From CAILZL01 sp963791615 (GTDB lineage: Bacteria; Pseudomonadota; Gammaproteobacteria; Steroidobacterales; Steroidobacteraceae): 64,000 nt of DNA. Where the stretch lies: the NCBI GenBank assembly GCA_963791615.1, contig CAWBTE010000009.1, forward strand, positions 62,001-126,000. The letters run 5' to 3'. The notes under the pieces are model-generated. The model was given only the letters and a program-made list of their open reading frames with translations. It made no database searches and had not been told where the DNA came from. Shown here one piece after another: positions 9,029 through 18,345 of the stretch. The position numbers were made by a program, and so were the translations under genes. Within the stretch, counting starts at the first letter, position 1, and every line of letters starts with the position of its first letter.

Positions 9029-10276
9029 TCATGAATCGTCTGCCGCAACTGCCACGCCCTTGTCGCTGGGCCGATCGAGTTTGCCCCGACTGGCTATCAC
9101 AAGTGCGAACACACACACAGCACAGATAGCACCTACGGGTACAAGCCCGAGTATCACTTGTTCGCCACTGTTGCCGGCATGTATGAACAGACCGATGACG
9201 GTCGGTCCGGTGATGGCCCCAATACGTCCGATTGCCATGTTTGCGCCAACACCCAGCCCGGTCCCTTCGGCAGGGTACAGGCGCGGACTCAGGCCATAGA
9301 TCGTGTAGTGCGAACCCGCCACGAAGAAATTCACCACGGCCGAAAAGATCATGTACGCCGCTGCCGAATTTACGTTGGTGAACAGCACGAACGCAGCGGA
9401 CATTCCCAGATAGGCGATGATCAGCGCATTACGTGCCCCAAGCAGGTCGCAAAGCTTGCCCACGGTGAGGATGCCGCATACGCCGCCAAGGTTCCATGCG
9501 AGCAGGGTGGCAAAACCCCGGCTGACACCCAGACCCCTGTCCACCGCCAGTGTGGGTAGCCAGGTGGACAGCGATGCGACGGTGGCCAAGGACAGGATGG
9601 TGATAATCCAGAGCAGCGTGGTCGAAGGCGCCCGTCCCTCGCCAAACAGTACCGCCGTCAGGCCCAGCTGCGACTGTTTGCGGGTCTGCGCCGCCGTAGG
9701 ATCTGGCAAGCCTGCCTGGGCGGCGATCGCGATGATCAACGAGAACACGCCCCCGAAGACCAGAATGCCCCGCCAGCCCACCGAATCCGCCAGAGCGTAA
9801 CTTGCCAGCGCCGCGACGATACCGCCGGTGGGAATACCGCACAGCATCAGCGTGACCACGGCTGCCGATGGCTTGCGACGATCCTTCATCGAGTCCGTGA
9901 TCATGACAATCGTATTCGGCATGGCGCCGCCGATCGAGAGCCCGGTCAGCACGCGAGCCACGAACAACATCGAATAATCGCCCACCGCGGCCGTCGCAAA
10001 CGTGAACAGACTCATGGCGAACGCGGACCACACAATCACGCGCTTGCGGCCGATGCGATCCGATACGTAGCCACCGAGGGTGGCGCCGATGGCCAGACCA
10101 ATCAAGGTGGCACTGAAGGCCACGCCCAGTTGACTGGCATTGAGCTGCAACTCGTCACGCAGCATGGGGCCGATCGCAGATATGACCTGCAGATCGAATC
10201 CCTCGACCACCGCGACCAGGAAACACAATGCGACGGTCATCATGAATTTCGGGTGCTGGCTTGTAGTAGTTGTCAT
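9029..10276 (-). CDS. MFS transporter, aromatic acid:H+ symporter type
   Basis: Inner-membrane permease with twelve predicted helices, about 415 residues. It carries the AAHS hallmark EGFDLQVISAIGP in helix 1 (as in PcaK/BenK, an acidic residue in the first helix) and the GGYVSDRIGRKR loop between helices 2 and 3. Three ATGs stand in a row (10282, 10279, 10276) after TAGGGG; the third has six-base spacing and is preferred. The gene diverges from the exported VOC gene and starts the catabolic island, so uptake of the island's organic acid substrate is a reasonable inference. Confidence 0.85.
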   Translation of the reverse strand: MTTTTSQHPKFMMTVALCFLVAVVEGFDLQVISAIGPMLRDELQLNASQLGVAFSATLIGLAIGATLGGYVSDRIGRKRVIVWSAFAMSLFTFATAAVGDYSMLFVARVLTGLSIGGAMPNTIVMITDSMKDRRKPSAAVVTLMLCGIPTGGIVAALASYALADSVGWRGILVFGGVFSLIIAIAAQAGLPDPTAAQTRKQSQLGLTAVLFGEGRAPSTTLLWIITILSLATVASLSTWLPTLAVDRGLGVSRGFATLLAWNLGGVCGILTVGKLCDLLGARNALIIAYLGMSAAFVLFTNVNSAAAYMIFSAVVNFFVAGSHYTIYGLSPRLYPAEGTGLGVGANMAIGRIGAITGPTVIGLFIHAGNSGEQVILGLVPVGAICAVCVFALVIASRGKLDRPSDKGVAVAADDS

Positions 10277-10553
10277 CATCATCCCCTAACCATTGATTCT
10301 CGATTCTCCAGCTACGTTGAGACCTTCCTGTTTCGCATATAGCCCTCGGCGCAGTGTACCCATGAATGTGTAGGTCACTTATCGATCGATCGTCTCTTGT
10401 CGCGCAACCCTAGGTTCACCGGTTGTGACTAAGGATTTCCTGACAATCGTGTCGAAGTTCGGCACTTTATACAGCCTTAAGCCGGGCGACGACTCATGTC
10501 ATTGGCCCATGAAACATCGGCTTCGTCCTGTTGTTTGACGGGGGAATAGAACT

Positions 10554-11021
10554 ATGAAGAGACTGGTTACGATGTCATCGGTGCTGCTCGCCCTGGTTCC
10601 GTTCGGCGCTGTGCTGGCGCAGAACGCTGGCACGGAGAACCCCCTGCAACTTTCATCTCACCACGCCAGCCTGTCGGTGGCGGATCTCGACAGGCAGCAG
10701 GCCTTCTACGAAAAGATGCTCGGCTTCAAGATGGGTAATGTCCGCAAAGGTGCCGATGGTGAAACCCGGCAGATGGTCATTCCAGGCTATGCAGTCAACC
10801 TCACGAAGCGCAATGGTTCGATGCGCCATTCACGAGCAGAGGGCAGCCTCGAACAGGGCTGGATCCACATCGTGCTGGCCACACCTATCCTCGACGAGGT
10901 TCAGAAACGACTGGAAGCGCAGAAAGTAAAGACACGACCGGCCATGAGTAATGGCGTACTCTCGCGCTTGCTGGTCTTCGACCCGGAAGGCAACCAGATC
11001 GAACTCATCCGCGCCCAGTAG
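10554..11021 (+). CDS. Exported VOC/glyoxalase-fold protein
   Basis: A 155-residue single VOC domain behind a signal peptide (KRLVTMSSVLLALVPFGAVLA, cleavage near residue 22). Domain landmarks are HHASLSVADLDRQQAFYEKMLGF, WIHIVLATP and VFDPEGNQIELI. The His, His and Glu positions of VOC metal sites appear to be present. VOC proteins are usually cytosolic, so a periplasmic one is less common. GGGGGAA precedes the ATG. It leads a run of plus-strand genes coding exported proteins up to the TonB receptor. Confidence 0.8.
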   Translation: MKRLVTMSSVLLALVPFGAVLAQNAGTENPLQLSSHHASLSVADLDRQQAFYEKMLGFKMGNVRKGADGETRQMVIPGYAVNLTKRNGSMRHSRAEGSLEQGWIHIVLATPILDEVQKRLEAQKVKTRPAMSNGVLSRLLVFDPEGNQIELIRAQ

Positions 11022-11081
11022 CCCCGGCGTCGGCGTCTTTAGAGCACAGAATTGCGCTGAACTGATCCGGAGAAAAACACG

Positions 11082-12561
11082 ATGAAAAGAAGAATAGTTG
11101 CCCTGGCTGCGCTGGTCTTGTCTCTGTCGGCGTGTGCGCGCCTGACTCCCGAGCAGCAAGTCGTCAGCGACGCCGCGGAGGCGCTTGGTGGCCGCGAGCG
11201 CGTACTGGCCGCGAAAACGCTGGTCCTCGAAGGCGGCGGGACACACTACAACCTCGGACAGGACCTCAGACCGGGTGCAGCCGGCCAGACGTTTACAGTC
11301 ACGGAGTATCGTCGCGCAACGGACTGGGCTACTGGACGCACACGTATCGAGCTGACGCGGACGCCGAACTTCGCGTACTTCCAGGGTCCCCAGGCCGCAG
11401 CAGCAAACGCAGGGACTGGACAGCACGATCGGTTACAACGTCGCTGCGAACGGTACGGCCACGCGCATTTCGGACTCTGTAGCGGCGGACCGGCGTGCAG
11501 AGTGGAGCCAGCATCCGCTGGCGGCCGTGCGTGCAGCGCTTGATCCGACAGCGAAGCTCGCCAACGCACGTACTGAAGGTGGACAGTCGGTGGTCGACGT
11601 GACCGGCGCCGATGGCAGCACGTTTATGCTGACCGTCGATACCACCACGAAATTGCCAGCGAGTGTATCGACGCGTACCTATCACCCGAATCTCGGTGAC
11701 GTCATGCTGAGCACTGCATTTACTGACTATCAGGATGCCGGCGGGCTGAAGCTGCCAGCCACGCTGACCACGCGCATCGATGATTTCACCACCGCGAACA
11801 TCAGTGTCGCGAAGCAAACTGTCGATGGCGATACCGGCGATCTGGCGGCTCCGGCCGCAGCAGCGTCAGCAGAACCGCCGACACCGCGAACACCCGAGGT
11901 CACTGCGACCCAGCTGGCGAAAGGTATTACACACCTCACTGGTGGTTCGCATCACAGTGTGCTGATCGAGTTCAAGGACCACCTCATGCTGATCGAGACG
12001 CCGCAGAGCGAGGCGCGCGCCGCGGCAGTTATCGCCAAGGCGCGCGAACTGGTGCCCGGCAAGCCGCTGACGAAGCTCGTGAACACGCATCATCACTTCG
12101 ATCATTCGGCCGGTGTGCGCACGGCCATGGCGGAAGGACTGACCGTCATTACGCATCAGGGCAACGTCGCGTTCTTTGAGGAAGTGGCGCAACGGTCGCA
12201 TAGCCTGAAGCCCGATGCACTGGCCAAGTCAGGCAAGAGCGCCATCGTCGAGGGTGTGGGCGATGTGCAGACAATCACGGATGGCACAATGACGGTCACG
12301 TTGTATCCGATCAGCAGCACGCATTCCGAGACCATGCTGATCGCCTACTTCCCGAAAGAACGATTGGTGGCTCAGGCCGATCAATACACACCCGGCAATC
12401 CCGTGTTGATGTATGCCACGTCTTTCCTGGAGGTACTGAAGGAACTCAACTTGCGCGTCGATCGCATCGTGCCTCTGCATGGCGCGGTGGTGCCGTATGC
12501 GCAGCTGGTCAAGGAAGCCGCTGCGCCCGTACCGGCATCAGCCGGTTCCGGCGGGCACTGA
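11082..12561 (+). pseudogene. MBL-fold lipoprotein gene interrupted by a one-base frameshift
   Basis: Read through, this is one exported protein of about 492 residues. It has a lipoprotein signal with lipobox LSAC (MKRRIVALAALVLSLSAC), an N-terminal lipoprotein-carrier-like region and a C-terminal metallo-beta-lactamase fold with NTHHHFDHSAG. The first frame runs from 11082 to about 11393 sensibly (ending FAYFQGPQ) and then becomes nonsense, stopping at 11543. The next frame is already coding (QGLDSTIGYNVAANG) before 11430 and continues to 12561. Removing one G from the GG at 11393-11394 joins them. It could be a real mutation or an assembly error. Confidence 0.8.
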
Positions 12562-12694
12562 ATTATCCGCTTGTTGTTATATAGAAAATAAAATTCTGAA
12601 AAGGACATTGGCGTCAATGAGGTATCGGTCAGAGATAGACAGCTTTCGATTCTAAAAACACAAAACCAATTCAAATTCAGCGGGGAGAAAGAAC

Positions 12695-15088
12695 ATGATT
12701 CGTCGTAACAGTGTTTCATCGATCATGGGACTGTTCGCCGGTATGGCGACGGGTGTATCAACATACGCACAGACGCCTGCAGCAACAGTGCTTGAGGAAG
12801 TGATCGTCACCGCAGAACGGCGCGCCGAGTCACTGAATGACATGGCGGTCGCAGGTGAGGCATTCTCGTCGGCCGAAATCGAGCGGCGCGGCATCAATGA
12901 GATTGAGGACCTGCCGAATCAGACGCCCGGTCTGTCGATCAAGGACAGCGGCGTAAACCGTTTCGTCACCATCCGCGGCGTGGGTCTCAATGCGACCACT
13001 GCGACCATCACCAGCGGCGTTGCCATTCACATCGACGGTATTGGGCTGTGGGGCGCGGGCATCGCCCTTGGCAACCCCTTCTACGACCTGGAACGCATCG
13101 AAGTACTGCGCGGTCCACAGGGCACGTTCGTCGGCCAGAACTCCACCGGCGGCGCGATGTTCATCATTTCCAGAGCTCCCCGTCTGGGCGAGTCGGACTT
13201 CTTCGTTGAACAGACCCTCGGCAACTACAAATCGAGCGATACCGTCGCTGCCGGCAATCTGGCGTTGAGCGAAACTACAGCGGTGCGTCTGGCCGTCAAG
13301 ATGCAGAAGCGTGACAGCTTCTTCACCAATCTGGGCACCCGCGACCCGATGTTCGGCTTCAATTCTACTGATCCACGAGTCACTCACGAGGATGAACCCG
13401 GCGACCTGGAAGAGCAGGGCGTGCGATTGAAATTCCTGTGGCAGCCTTCCGACGACTTTAATGTACAGGTGATGCACGAACGCTTCGAGAGAAAGACGGG
13501 CGGCACACCGGCGCAGCCGCTGTACCAGTTTGCCGGCGGCATCGGCGCTGCTCCGGCCACCATACGCCAGCAGTACGCTGCGGAAATCAGGGCCAACACC
13601 GATCCGTACACTCTGGCCTACAGCTCACCCACCCGTCTCGACATTGATCTGGATCGTTCATCGGTGGAATTCAACTGGCAGATTACGCCGGGGCTGGCGT
13701 TCCGTTCGCAAACCGCCGTGCAACATTTCACCCAGGCGCGCTTGATCGATACCGACTTTACGGCGCATCCGATCATCCAGAACTGGTACGCACAGGGCGG
13801 CGCCAATCCGGCCACGCCATACATGGGACGCGCAGGCAGTCCGCTCACCGAAACCGGCGGCTGGCAGGACACCCAGATCGGTCCGAATCGGACCCGCACG
13901 CAGGAATTCAACCTGCTGTCCACCACCGACAGTGCTCTGCAGTGGTCGCTGGGTGCGTTCTATTCCGACCAGGATGCGCAGCAGGGGCAATACAACAGCA
14001 TCCTGGAAAACGGTGCCAGTCGTCAGCAGACCCAGATCTTCGACAACAAGAACGAGCAGAGCAACGCTGCCGTATTCGGGCAGATTACCTGGCAGATGCT
14101 GGATAACCTCGAGCTGGTCACCGGGGTGCGCTACAACCGTGACGAAGCCGAAGCCAAAAACAACCCGAGCTATATCTATCGTCCGAATCCGCAAAACGCC
14201 ACCACAGCCGCGGTACTCCCCGCCCAGACAATCGCCAGCAGAAACGTCGGAGAAAACTCAGGGACATCCACCACTGGCAAGCTGGCCTTGAACTGGAAGC
14301 TCAGCGAAGATCAGATCCTCTACGGCGTCGTGGCCAAGGGTTACAAGGCGGGCAACTTCAACAACCAGAACCCGCTGGCGACTTCAAACCCGCCGGAAAT
14401 ATTCGAGCCTGAAACGGTGTGGAGTTACGAGGCGGGCTGGAAGGCGACCATGCTGGATGGACGGCTGCATTCCGACCTGACGGCATTCCAGACGGACTAC
14501 GAAAAATACCAGCTGAACTTCCTCGATGGTGTCGCCAACGCGACCTTTGTAAGCAACTTGCCGAAGGCGCAAATCAAAGGCATCGAGTGGCAGATGCGTG
14601 CGCAGTTTGGCGCCTTTGGCGCCAACCTGACGGCTGCGAAACTGAGTGCCGAAGTGGTGGACACCGGCGGTCGAGACATCCGCGACGGGCGCAGAACCAC
14701 CGTCACGCAGAATCTGGTCGGCCGGGAGCTGCCCTTTGCACCACCGTATACGGTGAGCGTGGGTGTCGATTACGCCATCCCGTTTGGCGAAGGCAAACTG
14801 ACGCCACGCGTACAATACGCGGCCACGGGTGAGCAATGGGCATCGATCTTCCAGATTCCGTCGCTGGTGCCCGGAACGAGTACACCGGATGGCAATCTGT
14901 CTCCCGACTACTTGCCCTCCTACAGCACCGTGGATGCGTCGCTGACCTGGACGCCGAATGAGAAGTGGATGATCCAGGCCTTCGGCACGAACCTCACGGA
15001 GGAGGTGTACATTGCAGGACATCTCGATACGGCAGTTCTTTACAGCGCACCACGTCAGTACGGAGTGAAGTTCCGCTACTCGTATTAG
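12695..15088 (+). CDS. TonB-dependent outer membrane receptor
   Basis: A 797-residue TonB-dependent receptor. It has a signal peptide ending near STYAQ (residue 26), a TonB-box-like EEVIVTAERR, the plug domain (about 45-165, with IRGVGLNATT and IEVLRGPQGTFVGQNSTGG) and a 22-strand barrel with GYKAGNF and a C-terminal aromatic residue (VKFRYSY). The IRGVG...PQGT type is typical of receptors near catabolic islands rather than siderophore loci, so uptake of the island's substrate is inferred. GGGGAG precedes the ATG. An AT-rich promoter region lies at 12562-12694. Confidence 0.92.
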   Translation: MIRRNSVSSIMGLFAGMATGVSTYAQTPAATVLEEVIVTAERRAESLNDMAVAGEAFSSAEIERRGINEIEDLPNQTPGLSIKDSGVNRFVTIRGVGLNATTATITSGVAIHIDGIGLWGAGIALGNPFYDLERIEVLRGPQGTFVGQNSTGGAMFIISRAPRLGESDFFVEQTLGNYKSSDTVAAGNLALSETTAVRLAVKMQKRDSFFTNLGTRDPMFGFNSTDPRVTHEDEPGDLEEQGVRLKFLWQPSDDFNVQVMHERFERKTGGTPAQPLYQFAGGIGAAPATIRQQYAAEIRANTDPYTLAYSSPTRLDIDLDRSSVEFNWQITPGLAFRSQTAVQHFTQARLIDTDFTAHPIIQNWYAQGGANPATPYMGRAGSPLTETGGWQDTQIGPNRTRTQEFNLLSTTDSALQWSLGAFYSDQDAQQGQYNSILENGASRQQTQIFDNKNEQSNAAVFGQITWQMLDNLELVTGVRYNRDEAEAKNNPSYIYRPNPQNATTAAVLPAQTIASRNVGENSGTSTTGKLALNWKLSEDQILYGVVAKGYKAGNFNNQNPLATSNPPEIFEPETVWSYEAGWKATMLDGRLHSDLTAFQTDYEKYQLNFLDGVANATFVSNLPKAQIKGIEWQMRAQFGAFGANLTAAKLSAEVVDTGGRDIRDGRRTTVTQNLVGRELPFAPPYTVSVGVDYAIPFGEGKLTPRVQYAATGEQWASIFQIPSLVPGTSTPDGNLSPDYLPSYSTVDASLTWTPNEKWMIQAFGTNLTEEVYIAGHLDTAVLYSAPRQYGVKFRYSY

Positions 15089-15170
15089 TGAACCACTTGG
15101 TAATGGAGCAAGGGAGACTGAGTAATCGGTCTCCCTGTTCACGGTTAATTGATGGTTGAGGAAGAAAGCA

Positions 15171-16397
15171 ATGCCGCTTATGAAACGTAGTCTTGTCCTG
15201 TCGCTTCTGATCGCGGCCGGCGTGACAGCCATCTGCTTCGGTCCGGCATCGGCCCAGGTCGGCGAAGACCTGGCGCGCCAGATGCGCGGCTTCACTGAGA
15301 ATTTCTCAAAGCCATTGGCGGAGCCGTACAAAGGTATTACCACCAATGGCCAGCTTGAAGCCGATCTGTTTCCCATTCGTGCAACCGGCGTTTCCACCGC
15401 ACCGGTGCGCCGCGCTGCGATTGCGTTTCTTGAAGGGCTAACGCCGGAGCAGCGCAAACGCGTGCAGTTTCCGGTTGACGATATCGAGTGGCGTAAATGG
15501 GCTAACCAGGATCTCTATATTCGCCAGGGTCTCAGTTTTCTCGAGATGACTGAAAAGCAGCGCGAACTGGCGTTCAAGCTGTTGCGCGCGGGGCTCAGCG
15601 CCAAAGGCTTCAAACAAACACGCGACACCATGCGCCTCAACGAGACACTGGCCGAAATAAACGGCGGCAACACCGAACGCTTCGGCGAATGGAAGTACTT
15701 CATGACAGTGATGGGTGAACCCTCAGCCAAGGAACCCTGGGGATGGCAATTCGACGGCCACCATGCCGCGATCAACTATTTCATTCTGGGTGATCAGGTG
15801 GTCATGACGCCGTACTTTGCCGGTTCCGAGCCGGTGATTGCCCATGCGGGCAAGTACAAGGGCACTGCCGTCATGCAGGAGCATCAGGATAGCGGCCTGG
15901 CGCTGATCAATGCACTGCCCGAAGCCCTGCAGAAGATTGCGACTCTGCGTGCCGACAAACCCAACCAGGCGAACCTGTCCGAAGCATTCCGTGACAACTT
16001 TGATCTTAATTACCAGGGTATACGCGCCACAGATCTGCCGCCCAAGCTACAGAAACAGCTGCTTGAGCTGATCGGGCTGCATGTCGGTTCGCTGGACAAC
16101 GGCCATGCACGGGTGAAGATGGATGAGGTCAGGAAACACCTCGATCGCACGACCTTCGCCTGGATGGGGCAACGCCAGCAGGATTCGGTGTTCTATTACC
16201 GCATTCAGAGTCCGGTGATCCTGATCGAGTTCGATCACCAGCCCAACTTTGCCATTCCCACGCAGTACTCCAACCTGCCGATGCCACAGCGGCCGCCGAA
16301 TCGCGAACACATCCATGTGGTCGTGCGAACCCCCAACGGCCATGACTATGGCAAGGATCTGCTGCGTCAGCACTATGCGCAGCATCCGCATGGTTAG
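15171..16397 (+). CDS. Exported DUF3500 protein
   Basis: A 408-residue protein with a signal peptide (RSLVLSLLIAAGVTAICFGPASAQ) and a DUF3500 domain. Conserved-looking elements are WGWQFDGHHAAINYFI, QQDSVFYYRIQSPVILIEFDHQ and HIHVVVRTPNGHDYGKDLL. Several His residues in GHH, DHQ and HIH suggest metal binding, which is only inference. The function of the family is unknown to me. ATG 15171 is chosen because GAGGAAG lies six bases upstream; the frame itself opens at a TTG at 15156. It follows the receptor by 82 bases and is likely co-transcribed. Confidence 0.8.
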   Translation: MPLMKRSLVLSLLIAAGVTAICFGPASAQVGEDLARQMRGFTENFSKPLAEPYKGITTNGQLEADLFPIRATGVSTAPVRRAAIAFLEGLTPEQRKRVQFPVDDIEWRKWANQDLYIRQGLSFLEMTEKQRELAFKLLRAGLSAKGFKQTRDTMRLNETLAEINGGNTERFGEWKYFMTVMGEPSAKEPWGWQFDGHHAAINYFILGDQVVMTPYFAGSEPVIAHAGKYKGTAVMQEHQDSGLALINALPEALQKIATLRADKPNQANLSEAFRDNFDLNYQGIRATDLPPKLQKQLLELIGLHVGSLDNGHARVKMDEVRKHLDRTTFAWMGQRQQDSVFYYRIQSPVILIEFDHQPNFAIPTQYSNLPMPQRPPNREHIHVVVRTPNGHDYGKDLLRQHYAQHPHG

Positions 16398-16430
16398 GTT
16401 GCAGGTTTAATCGCTCAGCTATTCACGATC

Positions 16431-17291
16431 ATGCACACACGACTACTCATACACACAACGGTTATCGGCGCCGCGCTGATCCTGTTCGGCACGCATCTCC
16501 ACGGCCAGCAGAGAACAGCGCCGACCAAATTCGAGACAGTCAAGGTGAAGGACGACCTGTACGTTCTCTACAACCCCGGCGCCCCCGGCAACCTGACGGC
16601 GCTGATCACCAATGAAGGTGTCGTTCTGGTCGACGCCAAGGACCCACAGGATTACGACAATGTCGTCGCCGCGGTGAAAACCATCAGCAATCAACCGATC
16701 AGGTACGTCATCAACACGCACCATCACGGCGATCACACGGGCAGCAATTCGCGGTTGCAAGGCGCTGGCGCGGTGATCGTCGCTTCCGAGAATGCACGCC
16801 AGAACATGATCGAGTCGCGGTTTCCGGGACAGCCATCGATCACCTTCGAGCAACGGGCCAACGTGATGCTGGGCGGCAAGAAAGTGGAGCTGTATTACTT
16901 CGGGCGAGGTCACACCAACGGCGATGTCGTCGCGTATTTTCCCGCCGATCGTACGCTCGCGACCGGTGACCTGTACGTTACCGGTGTCGGACAGCTGATC
17001 GACTACGCCGCGGGTGGCAGCGCCAAGGAGTGGACCAGGACACTCGACGGTGTGCTGGGGCTGGACTTTGATGTGGCCATTCCCGGGCATGGCGTCGTAG
17101 CGAAGAAGGAAGACGTACGCAAGTTCCGTGAATTCACTGTGACGCTCAAGAACCGTGTGCGCGAGCTGGTAGTAAAGAAAGCGACGCCCGCGGAAGTGGA
17201 GCAGGTCATGCGCACCGAATTTAGCTGGGGTAATCTGCATGTGGCCCGGGGACTCACGGGTGTGATGGCGGAAATGCGCGAGATGCCGTAA
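16431..17291 (+). CDS. Exported metallo-beta-lactamase fold hydrolase
   Basis: A 286-residue MBL-fold hydrolase with an N-terminal export signal (LLIHTTVIGAALILFGTHLHG). The zinc motif THHHGDH lies at residues 96-102. Later ligands are in GRGHTNGDVVAY, ATGDLYVTG and AIPGHG. The substrate is unknown; relatives include lactonases and beta-lactamases. It shares the HHHxDH build with the broken lipoprotein gene at 11082. The stop codon TAA at 17289-17291 overlaps the first base of a hairpin element. Confidence 0.87.
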   Translation: MHTRLLIHTTVIGAALILFGTHLHGQQRTAPTKFETVKVKDDLYVLYNPGAPGNLTALITNEGVVLVDAKDPQDYDNVVAAVKTISNQPIRYVINTHHHGDHTGSNSRLQGAGAVIVASENARQNMIESRFPGQPSITFEQRANVMLGGKKVELYYFGRGHTNGDVVAYFPADRTLATGDLYVTGVGQLIDYAAGGSAKEWTRTLDGVLGLDFDVAIPGHGVVAKKEDVRKFREFTVTLKNRVRELVVKKATPAEVEQVMRTEFSWGNLHVARGLTGVMAEMREMP

Positions 17292-17439
17292 GAACCTGTT
17301 CAAAGCCTCGCTGAAGGGCGCATCGCGGCGTTGGAACTGCACAAAAAAACGCAGCGTACTGCGCACGTATTAACGTGAGTATTTTTTGTGCAGTTCCACC
17401 TTGCGCTGCATCCCTTGATCGAGACTTTGGACAGGTTCT
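17291..17439 (+). repeat. MITE/BIME-like hairpin element, copy 1
   Basis: A 149-bp element made of nested inverted repeats. The outer arms are 17291-17310 and 17420-17439 (two mismatches, starting AGAACCTGTTC). An inner perfect 16-bp pair is at 17333-17348 and 17382-17397, flanking two small hairpins. It begins on the last base of the preceding stop codon. A second copy lies at 42884-43027. The inner T-runs may make it a bidirectional terminator. No coding capacity and no clear target duplication were seen. Confidence 0.85.
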
Positions 17440-17512
17440 AACGAAACTGGATCAGCGGGGTAAGTCGCCCCGACAGATTCATACAAAGAGATAAAGATTG
17501 CGGGGGTTGGGT

Positions 17513-18289
17513 ATGTGGGCAGGCGGGCTTTTTATTGTGCTGGCATTGGGCATCAACTCGGTTGCCTTGTCGGCAGAGCAGGTAGCGACACAAGGAAGAG
17601 CGCCTGCCATGCCAGAAGTGGTTACGGATCTCTCCGGCACTTATTGGGCTACCGAGTATCACGCGAAGTTGCAGCCCTTGGGCGGTGGAGAACCGCCGTT
17701 GAACGAGGCCGGCAAGGCTGCCTACGAGATGAATCGTGCGGGCCTGCGCGACAAGTCCCTCGACGATCCGGTCCGTACCTACTGTCTGCCGGATGGCATA
17801 CCGCGTTTGCTGTCTACACCCTATCCCTTCCAGCTCTACCAGCTGCCTCCAGGTCAGGTGACTTTCGTGCATGAACTGAACAATCAGGTGCGCGTGGTAC
17901 CGCTTAACGTCGAGTTACCGACTGATGAGCAAATCCTCGTTGCCCCAACCTATGAAGGCTATACAACGGGGCACTATGAAGGCGGCGTGCTGGTAATCCG
18001 CGGCAAAGGCTTCAATGATCAGACCTTTCTCGATTCCAGTGGTCTTCCCCACAGCGACAAGCTCGAGACAACCGAGCGCGTGCGCAGAATCGGCAATCAG
18101 CTTGAAGATATCGTCACAATCCACGACCCTGAGTACTACAGCAAAGATTGGCAGGTGCGTTTCGTCTATGAGCGTCGCCCGGGCCTGCGCCTGCAGGAAT
18201 ACGTCTGTGGTGAACCGCATCGCGACATCTCGCATATCAAGGGCATTCGCGAGATACGCGAACAACGCGCCAAGGGCCTGTTCCCCTGA
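17513..18289 (+). CDS. Exported protein of unknown function, paralog 1
   Basis: A 258-residue protein with an N-terminal export signal (MWAGGLFIVLALGINSVALSA). I do not recognise a named domain. The core CLPDGIPRLLSTPYPFQLYQ, the GHYEGGVLVIRGKGFND stretch and the later TTERVRRIGNQLEDIVTIHDPEYY pattern recur in the next gene, so the two are paralogs. Such proteins, known only as hypothetical, are often found near catabolic TonB receptors. The frame also opens at TTG 17498; ATG 17513 after a G-rich stretch is preferred. It follows the hairpin element and may have its own promoter. Confidence 0.7.
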   Translation: MWAGGLFIVLALGINSVALSAEQVATQGRAPAMPEVVTDLSGTYWATEYHAKLQPLGGGEPPLNEAGKAAYEMNRAGLRDKSLDDPVRTYCLPDGIPRLLSTPYPFQLYQLPPGQVTFVHELNNQVRVVPLNVELPTDEQILVAPTYEGYTTGHYEGGVLVIRGKGFNDQTFLDSSGLPHSDKLETTERVRRIGNQLEDIVTIHDPEYYSKDWQVRFVYERRPGLRLQEYVCGEPHRDISHIKGIREIREQRAKGLFP

Positions 18290-18345
18290 GCCTTTCAATA
18301 AAGTATCGCTTGTTCTGCTCAACTGAATGAAACAGGAAACCTGTC

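Noticed and set aside
17291..17439. Insertion sequence remnant with transposase
   Set aside because: The element is about 149 bp with no coding capacity; it is called a non-autonomous hairpin repeat.
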